DNA of 64,000 bases from Nocardioides sp. NBC_00368 (GTDB lineage: Bacteria > Actinomycetota > Actinomycetes > Propionibacteriales > Nocardioidaceae). A program made the position numbers and the translations under genes. The DNA lies in assembly GCF_036090055.1 (NCBI RefSeq), contig NZ_CP107970.1:5229001-5293000 (forward strand), in the 5' to 3' direction. How positions within the stretch are numbered: position 1 is the stretch's first letter; each line of letters begins with the position of its first letter. The notes under the pieces were generated by a model that had not been told where the DNA came from, ran no database searches, and saw only the letters and a list, made by a program, of their open reading frames with translations. Below are positions 58,411 to 64,000 of this stretch, piece after piece.

Positions 58411-61400
58411 ATGGCCGAGCCATACGCAAGCACAACCCACCGTCCGGAACGTAAGCCCTGGCAGGGAATTCGAGCGCGTCTGATCTTCGTGCTGCTCATC
58501 CCGACCATCGCGGCGATGGTGTTCGGCGGGTTGAGCATTTCGCGCGCCCTCTCAGCCCAGGCGGAAGCACGCCAGGCCGAGACTGTCGCCCAGGCGCTGC
58601 CTGACACCTACAACCTCGCGATCAACATCCTTTTCGAGCGTGACGGTGCGCTCGCGGGTGTTCCCGAGGTCGTCATGCGGCCGCTGCAGCAGACGACCGA
58701 CGAGTCGATCGAGGCCTGGAGCGCCAAGGCGAAGGAGATCGACGCCGGCGACGACAAGGACCTCGAGAACAGCATCGTCGAGATCCAGCAGGCGCTGAAC
58801 GGCATCGACGACCTGCGCGCGCAGATCCAGGAGAAGGACACCCAGGTCGAGGCCCAGCTGGCCTACACGACCGTGATGAACAACCTCTTCGGGATCTCGG
58901 CGCAGATGCCGACCCTGGAGAACGACGAGGTCTTCTCCAAGATCGCCGCGATCAGCAACGTGCGTCCCGCCTCGGAGGCGATGGGCACCGAGCGCGTGAT
59001 CATGATGGAGGCGCTGAGCAAGAAGGCCGCGGCCGAGAAGAACGGGGCGGTCAACCCGGACGTCCTCACCGACGAGCAGTTCGCGGAGCTCGCCCGGGCC
59101 GAGGCCAAGTGGCGCCTGTCCACGGCCGACTACTACCTCAAGACCTCCGACGAGATCCGCCAGCAGCTCGACGAGCTGACCAACGAGACCACCACCAACG
59201 GCTCGATCGGGGCACCCGCCCACCGGGTCGTCAACCAGGTGATCACCAGCGGTGGCACCGACCGGGTCAAGATGACCCCGGACCAGTACACCGGCGCCAG
59301 CACGGAGTTCATCCGCGGTCTGCAGAAGATGATCGTCGCGACCGCGCAGGAGATCAGTGACGACGTCGAGCAGATCAAGACGGACGCGACCCGTGACGCG
59401 ATCGTCATCGGTGTCCTCGTCCTCGTCGTCCTGATCTTCGCGCTCGCCGTCGGTCTGGTCGCGGCTCGCTCGATCCTGTCGCCGCTGAGCCAGCTGCGCC
59501 GCCTGGCCTACAACCTGGCCAACCACGACCTGCCGGAGCGAGTCGCCTACATGAACCAGGCCGACGGCCCGGTCGACACCCATGTGGAGCCGCTGGACAT
59601 CGCACGCCGAGACGAGATCGGTGACGTCGCGGACGCGTTCGACGCGGTCCACGTCGAGGCGATCCGGCTGGCGGGCGAGCAGGCCGAGCTGCGTACGAAC
59701 GTCGACAAGATGTTCATGAACCTCTCCCGCCGTTCGCAGAGCCTCGTCGAGCGCCAGCTCCAGCTCATCGACCAGCTCGAGGCCAACGAGCAGGACCCCG
59801 ACGACCTCGCGAACCTGTTCCGCCTGGACCACCTCGCGACCCGTATGCGCCGCAACGACGAGTCCCTGCTGGTTCTCGCCGGCGGCGAGATCGGCCACGC
59901 TGCTCGTGGCCCGGTCCCGGTCCTCGACGTGCTCCGCGCCGCGGCCTCCGAGATCGAGCAGTTCGCCCGGGTCGACATCGACTCCGAGGAGAACGCCGAG
60001 TTCGAGGGCGCGATCGCGGGTGACCTCGTGCACCTGCTCGCGGAGCTGATCGAGAACGCCACCAACTTCTCCCCGCCCGACACCGCAGTCACGATCCGCA
60101 CCTTCCGCGCCGGCCCCGCCGCGCCGCTGCTGGTCGAGATCGAGGACCTCGGTATCGGCATGACGCCGGAGGAGCTCGACGCGGCCAACATGAAGCTGCG
60201 CCGCGCGACCGGCCTCGACGCCGACGTCGCCCGGATGATGGGTCTGGTCGTGGTCGCGCGCCTGGCGGCGCGTCACGGCCTCTACATCGAGCTCGTGCCC
60301 AACCGCCCCCGCGGTGTGGTCGCGCGCGTCGAGATGCCGGTCACCACGATCGTCGGTGCTCACGCGGAGACCCCGTCGGGTCAGCAGCAGGGCTTCGACG
60401 CGTACGCCTTCCAGCAGGGCGCCTACGGCCAGCAGACCGGTGCCTACCCGGTCGCCGGCGAGCTTCCCTACGAGATGCAGTACGGGATGCCCGCCTACGA
60501 CGCGCAGCCCTACGCCGGTGGCAACCCCTACGACGTCCCCGTCGGTGCGCTCCCGGCACCCGAGGCGCCCGCCGCCTCCGCGGCTGCGCCGCCGGCGCTG
60601 CCGAGCCGTACGCCGGGTGCGTCCAACCACCCGAACCTGTCCAACAACGGCGGAGGCCCCGGCTTCCAGCAGGGTGCGAACGGCCAGTCCGGCCAGCACA
60701 ACGGCTTCGGCCAGACCGGACCGCACACCGGCCAGCAGCCTGCGTTCGGCGGTGTCCCGCCGATGCCGGGCGACCCGGGCTTCGAGTCCCCGGCCGCGCG
60801 CACGGGCAGCTTCCCGGCCCAGCCCCAACAGTTCAGCGGCGGCCAGCCGCAGTTCGGCGGCGACCCGTTCGGCGGTGACCCGTTCGGCGCCAACCAGCCG
60901 GCATCGCAGCCGGCGCAGTCGAGCGGGCCGCAGCAGAACTTCCTGTCCAACATGCTGCCGGTGCGCAAGGCCGAGGACCTGGCCGCGCGCTTCCCCGACG
61001 GCCGCTTCGACCCGAGCACCGAGACCGGCGACCTGCCTCGCCGCGACCCGGGCGCCCAGGGTGGCAGCCCGTTCGGCACCGACACCGGCGCGTTCCGCAC
61101 CTTCGAGCGGCCCGCCGAGCGCACGACGCCGCGTACGCCGCCTCCGGGGTTCGGTCCTGACGACGACCCGTTCGGTCCGGCCGGTGACGCGATCGCCCCG
61201 AACCCGATGGGCCCGATGGCTCCGGAGCCGACCAACTCGCCGAACCCGCTCGACTCGACCACCGAGGTTCCGATCCTCGACGACGAGGGCAGCTCGATCT
61301 TCGACGACCTCCAGTCGGAGTGGTTCACCCGTCGTCGCCCGCTCGGCGCTCGCCGGGCGATGGAGGCGAAGGGCGACCCGCTGAGCGACCCGCTCGCCGG

Positions 61401-61827
61401 CCCTGCCGCCGGTCCTGCCGGTCCGGCCGCCAAGGTCGGCAAGGGCGCCAAGCCCGCCGACGCCGATGCCGCTGCGCCCGCTCCCGCGGGCGACGCGCTC
61501 GGCGAGCAGGCCGTCCCGGACGACGAGCCGACCACGCCGATGAGCTGGTCCTCGCCGGGTGATGAGGGCTGGCGCCGGGCGCAGGAGCTGGAGAAGCTGC
61601 AGGAGCAGGAGCCGGCGACGGTCACCCAGGGTGGCCTCCCGGTGCGTGTCCCGGGGCAGAACCTGATCCCAGGAGCGGCCCCATCGGTCACACCACCGTC
61701 ATCAGGTCCGCGTAACATGGACGCGCGCCGGACCCGTGGCATGTCCAGCTTCCAGAAGGGCGTCAGCCGCGCCCGCAACAACCCCGCTGAGGCGGAAAGC
61801 AACCCCGAAGGTGAGGAGCAGCAGTGA
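58411..61827 (+). CDS. cvnA: Conservon sensor histidine kinase (CvnA-like) with nitrate/nitrite-sensing-type extracellular domain
   Basis: A membrane kinase of 1138 residues. Helix 1 (about 21-42) and helix 2 (about 329-352) bracket an extracellular NIT-like domain. A HAMP segment (SILSPLSQLRRLAYNLANHD) follows, then the phosphoacceptor region with His474 in FRLDHLATRMRRNDESLL. The HATPase domain has ELIENATNFSPP (N box, about 540-551) and DLGIGMTPEEL. From about 660 to the end it is some 470 residues of Gln/Gly/Pro/Asp-rich disorder. In Streptomyces conservons this kinase acts on CvnB-D as a G-protein-coupled-like complex at the membrane. GAGGGAGTA precedes the ATG. The stop overlaps cvnB. 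Confidence 0.93.
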   Translation: MAEPYASTTHRPERKPWQGIRARLIFVLLIPTIAAMVFGGLSISRALSAQAEARQAETVAQALPDTYNLAINILFERDGALAGVPEVVMRPLQQTTDESIEAWSAKAKEIDAGDDKDLENSIVEIQQALNGIDDLRAQIQEKDTQVEAQLAYTTVMNNLFGISAQMPTLENDEVFSKIAAISNVRPASEAMGTERVIMMEALSKKAAAEKNGAVNPDVLTDEQFAELARAEAKWRLSTADYYLKTSDEIRQQLDELTNETTTNGSIGAPAHRVVNQVITSGGTDRVKMTPDQYTGASTEFIRGLQKMIVATAQEISDDVEQIKTDATRDAIVIGVLVLVVLIFALAVGLVAARSILSPLSQLRRLAYNLANHDLPERVAYMNQADGPVDTHVEPLDIARRDEIGDVADAFDAVHVEAIRLAGEQAELRTNVDKMFMNLSRRSQSLVERQLQLIDQLEANEQDPDDLANLFRLDHLATRMRRNDESLLVLAGGEIGHAARGPVPVLDVLRAAASEIEQFARVDIDSEENAEFEGAIAGDLVHLLAELIENATNFSPPDTAVTIRTFRAGPAAPLLVEIEDLGIGMTPEELDAANMKLRRATGLDADVARMMGLVVVARLAARHGLYIELVPNRPRGVVARVEMPVTTIVGAHAETPSGQQQGFDAYAFQQGAYGQQTGAYPVAGELPYEMQYGMPAYDAQPYAGGNPYDVPVGALPAPEAPAASAAAPPALPSRTPGASNHPNLSNNGGGPGFQQGANGQSGQHNGFGQTGPHTGQQPAFGGVPPMPGDPGFESPAARTGSFPAQPQQFSGGQPQFGGDPFGGDPFGANQPASQPAQSSGPQQNFLSNMLPVRKAEDLAARFPDGRFDPSTETGDLPRRDPGAQGGSPFGTDTGAFRTFERPAERTTPRTPPPGFGPDDDPFGPAGDAIAPNPMGPMAPEPTNSPNPLDSTTEVPILDDEGSSIFDDLQSEWFTRRRPLGARRAMEAKGDPLSDPLAGPAAGPAGPAAKVGKGAKPADADAAAPAPAGDALGEQAVPDDEPTTPMSWSSPGDEGWRRAQELEKLQEQEPATVTQGGLPVRVPGQNLIPGAAPSVTPPSSGPRNMDARRTRGMSSFQKGVSRARNNPAEAESNPEGEEQQ

Positions 61828-62219
61828 CAACGGCCCCCGCAGGACTGGACTGGCTTGTCGACAGCCTGACCCAGCGCACCCCCGACATCGCTCACGCGAT
61901 CTTGGTGTCGGCTGATGGCATGCCGATGGCCAGCTCCGTCGACTTCCCCCCGGACCGGGCCGACCAGCTCTCGGCGATCGCCTCCGGTCTCACGAGTCTT
62001 ACCCAGGGAGCAGCTCGGTGCTTCGCCGCGGGTAATGTCCAGCAGATGGTCATCGAGATGGACGGTGGCTATCTGGTCCTCATGGCGGTTGGTGAGGGTT
62101 CCAGCCTTGCTGCCCTCGCCGCCCCCGACTGCGATCTGGGACAGGTTGGCTACCAGATGCAGCTGCTCATCTCGCGTGTTGCCACCGCCCTCACCCCCGA
62201 TACCAGAACCGGCGCCTGA
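61824..62219 (+). CDS. cvnB: Roadblock/LC7 protein (CvnB-like)
   Basis: A protein of 131 residues with one Roadblock/LC7 domain: LDWLVDSLTQRTPDIAHAIL, VSADGMPMASSV, the QLSAIASGLTSLTQGAARC helix and MDGGYLVLMAVGEGSSLAAL. Roadblock proteins are GTPase-activating or scaffold partners of MglA/Ras-like GTPases, here CvnD. GTGA overlap with cvnA. Confidence 0.94.
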   Translation: MTTAPAGLDWLVDSLTQRTPDIAHAILVSADGMPMASSVDFPPDRADQLSAIASGLTSLTQGAARCFAAGNVQQMVIEMDGGYLVLMAVGEGSSLAALAAPDCDLGQVGYQMQLLISRVATALTPDTRTGA

Positions 62220-62246
62220 TGCGCGCCCGAGCTTAGGACCGAGATC

Positions 62247-62597
62247 GTGAGCAACCACGCCTCCGAACCGCCGCCCCTGGTCAGGCCGTACGCCCTGACT
62301 CGAGGCCGCACGCAACCCAAGCGCGTCTTCCCGATGGAAGCCCTGGTGATCACCGACCGCTACGTGATCGACGGCTACGTCCGGTCGCCAGAGGAGCGGA
62401 CGATCGCGGAGCTCTGCCGCGAGAGCCGTTCCGTCGCCGAGGTTGCGGCGCTCATCCGGGTGCCCCTGGGTGTTGCCCGAGTCCTGATCGGTGACCTTGC
62501 GGAGCGCGGCGTGGTGCAGGTGCACGCCAGCAAGGTCCCGGACGCCCCGGACACCGCTCTCCTCGAGCGCGTGCTGTCCGGCCTGAGGAAGCTTTGA
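62247..62597 (+). CDS. cvnC: DUF742 protein (CvnC-like)
   Basis: A protein of 116 residues with the DUF742 pattern VRPYALTRGRTQPKR, followed by a winged-helix-like fold (VAALIRVPLGVARVLIGDLA, then RGVVQVH). It starts at a GTG 27 bases after cvnB. It joins the kinase and the GTPase in the conservon complex, probably as an adaptor. Confidence 0.94.
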   Translation: MSNHASEPPPLVRPYALTRGRTQPKRVFPMEALVITDRYVIDGYVRSPEERTIAELCRESRSVAEVAALIRVPLGVARVLIGDLAERGVVQVHASKVPDAPDTALLERVLSGLRKL

Positions 62598-62610
62598 CAG
62601 GAGTAATGCA

Positions 62611-63189
62611 GTGACCACCGACTCCAAGCAGGCGACCATGTCTGCGAAGATCGTCATCGCCGGCGGGTTCGGCGTTGGTAAGACGACCTTCGTCGGATCC
62701 GTCTCGGAGATCGTCCCTCTGACGACCGAGGCCGTGATGACGCAGGCGACTGCCGGCGTCGACGACCTCTCCGCCGTGCCCAACAAGAAGACCACGACCG
62801 TGGCGATGGACTTCGGGCGGGTCTCTCTCGACTCCGACCTGATCCTCTACCTGTTCGGCACGCCCGGCCAGAACCGCTTCTGGTTCATGTGGGACGACCT
62901 GACCCAGGGTGCCATCGGCGCCGTGGTGCTCATCGACACCCGTCGTCTCGCCGACTCCTTCGGCGCGATCGACTACTTCGAGTCCCGCAACGTGCCGTTC
63001 GTCGTGGCTCACAACGTCTTCGGCGCCAACCAGGCCTACAAGCCGGAGCAGATCCGTGAGGCCCTGGCACTGCGCCCGGACATCCCGATCGTCACCTGCG
63101 ACGCCCGTGACCGCCAGTCGACCAAGGCGACGCTGATCTCGCTCGTCGAGTACGTCCTCTCCATGGTCTCCACGCGCGCGCTCCAGTAG
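62611..63189 (+). CDS. cvnD: Conservon small GTPase (CvnD-like)
   Basis: A Ras-like GTPase of 192 residues. The P-loop GGFGVGKT is at 18-25, switch II is in LFGTPGQNRFWFM, and VVAHNVFG is the position of the NKxD guanine motif, here altered. The C-terminus has VITCDARDRQSTK, the SAK equivalent. The absence of a true NKxD means the guanine specificity should be checked. GGAGTAATG lies before the GTG start. A strong terminator follows, closing the conservon; no P450 (CvnE) is present. Confidence 0.94.
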   Translation: MTTDSKQATMSAKIVIAGGFGVGKTTFVGSVSEIVPLTTEAVMTQATAGVDDLSAVPNKKTTTVAMDFGRVSLDSDLILYLFGTPGQNRFWFMWDDLTQGAIGAVVLIDTRRLADSFGAIDYFESRNVPFVVAHNVFGANQAYKPEQIREALALRPDIPIVTCDARDRQSTKATLISLVEYVLSMVSTRALQ

Positions 63190-63200
63190 CCGAGCGACGC

Positions 63201-63242
63201 CGACACCCGCCGCAGCCCTGCTCCGGCGGGTGTCGTCGATTT
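63201..63242 (+). terminator. Terminator of the conservon operon
   Basis: A perfect 12-bp stem (63201-63212 with 63224-63235), 11-base loop, beginning 12 bases after the cvnD stop, followed by TCGATTT. Confidence 0.88.
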
Positions 63243-63296
63243 CAAAGGGTGCCGTGACTGTGCAGTAGCGGCGTACGTCTGGGAGGATGACGCGTT

Positions 63297-64000
63297 GTGC
63301 GGAAGTTCAGGTTGTGGTGGCGCAAGGTGACCCCGAAGTGGAACCTGAGGCGCCTGTGGGCGAAGATGTGGTCCGTGATCACGACCCCGTACGCCGATGC
63401 GACGGCCGTCGCTGCCGTCGACGAGGCCCGCGCCGCGCTCCTGTCCGACGTGCCAGCCGCTGACGTCGGAGAACATCTCGGTCATGTGGCCGAGGATGGT
63501 GCCGGCCCAGGCGTCGTGACCCACCTGTTCGCCTGCACCCGCAAGGGCTACGTCGGCTGGCACTGGTCGGTCACGGTCGTCTACGTCCCGGTCCTGGGCG
63601 GAGCCTCCGAGGTGACCGTCAACGAGGTCGTCCTCGTTCCCGGCGACGCCGCGATCGTGGCCCCCGCGTGGGTGCCCTACCGCGACCGGATCAAGCCCGG
63701 CGACCTCTCGCCCGGCGACCTGCTCCCGGTCGAGGACGACGACGCCCGGCTGGTCCCGACGTACGCCTTCGGTGACGATCCGCTCGACGCCGACGAGAAG
63801 GCGCAGGTGCGCGAGGTCGCCAAGGATCTCGGTCTCGGTCGCGTCCGCACCCTGTCGACCTCGGGCTTCGACGCTGCCGCCGAGCGGTGGTACGCCGGTG
63901 ACGGCGGCCCCGAGGCGCCGCTCGCCCAGGCTGCCCCCGACCAGTGCCACAGCTGTGGCTTCCTGGTCCGGCTGACCGGCCACCTGGCCTCGACCTTCGG
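63297..64000 (+). CDS. DUF3027 domain protein (5' part)
   Basis: The gene runs off the right edge; 234 codons are seen. It begins at a GTG, and after a basic segment reads YADATAVAAVDEARAALLSD, KGYVGWHWSVTVVYVP, VNEVVLVPGDAAIVAPAWVP and RIKPGDLSPGDLLPV, the DUF3027 pattern of actinobacteria. CHSCGFLV near the visible end may hold a metal. The family often lies near a cold-shock gene in actinobacteria, as it does here with the conservon in between. Function is unknown. Confidence 0.9.
   Translation, partial: MRKFRLWWRKVTPKWNLRRLWAKMWSVITTPYADATAVAAVDEARAALLSDVPAADVGEHLGHVAEDGAGPGVVTHLFACTRKGYVGWHWSVTVVYVPVLGGASEVTVNEVVLVPGDAAIVAPAWVPYRDRIKPGDLSPGDLLPVEDDDARLVPTYAFGDDPLDADEKAQVREVAKDLGLGRVRTLSTSGFDAAAERWYAGDGGPEAPLAQAAPDQCHSCGFLVRLTGHLASTF

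Noticed and set aside
58552..60828. Minus-strand ORF of 758 codons opposite cvnA
   Set aside because: Shadow of the kinase gene; no recognisable domain and the opposite strand carries HAMP and HATPase motifs.

Overview
The window is dense, very GC-rich DNA with GC-rich third codon positions, many GTG starts and 4-base start/stop overlaps. The gene families (CIRCE-controlled GroEL, a Streptomyces-type conservon, the XPB helicase with its partner, DUF3027, DUF4031) point to a high-GC actinobacterium. A Nocardioides-like member of the Propionibacteriales is my best guess, from gene style only. No tRNA, rRNA, CRISPR array, transposase or phage gene was seen.

Layout. 1-5975: tail of a hexapeptide-repeat protein, an M1 peptidase, a GNAT acetyltransferase, groEL behind two CIRCE elements, a lipoprotein hydrolase and a membrane-anchored NTR-like protein. 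5972-16581: a molybdenum-hydroxylase (form II CO-dehydrogenase-like) locus. It has a MobA-like nucleotidyltransferase, a MoxR ATPase (CoxD), a VWA protein (CoxE), XdhC, a TspO-like protein, a GAF-domain regulator, then coxS-coxL-coxM-coxG. 16707-21286: a flavin monooxygenase, an AraC regulator and a secreted Ig-like protein. 21314-26477 (minus): a MoxR-DUF58-VWA-VWA-TPR operon of the Bat type. 26643-31394: two SDR oxidoreductases with a TetR regulator, AlkB, a GntR regulator, and a 120-bp tandem repeat beside a DUF4031 gene. 31477-41225: an MFS exporter, HD protein, SerA, L,D-transpeptidase, exonuclease and several small genes, including a pair of divergent units around twin TetR-type palindromes. 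41229-45890: a large secreted GH78 alpha-L-rhamnosidase. 46001-53983: XPB helicase and partner, then a PP2C phosphatase-FHA-RDD/FHA signalling operon. 54081-58016: signal peptidase I, a frameshifted sensor gene, LarE, an M50 peptidase and a cold-shock protein. 58411-63189: a conservon (cvnA-D), then the start of a DUF3027 gene.

How the genes work together. The cox block carries structural subunits plus maturation factors for a molybdenum hydroxylase, and its regulator sits just upstream of coxS. The conservon encodes a kinase with an extracellular NIT-like domain and its Roadblock/DUF742/GTPase partners. A sensor-only paralogue of that extracellular domain, broken by a frameshift, lies 2.4 kb upstream of the kinase. 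The phosphatase and the two FHA proteins form one translationally coupled operon that runs through two tiny ORFs.

The most unusual observations are the two tiny ORFs linking the FHA genes, the frameshifted kinase-less sensor paralogue, an in-frame palindromic insertion at the start of coxE, paired operator-like repeats in front of four transcription units, and a -10 box 6-8 bases upstream of at least 16 start codons, which implies widespread leaderless transcription.
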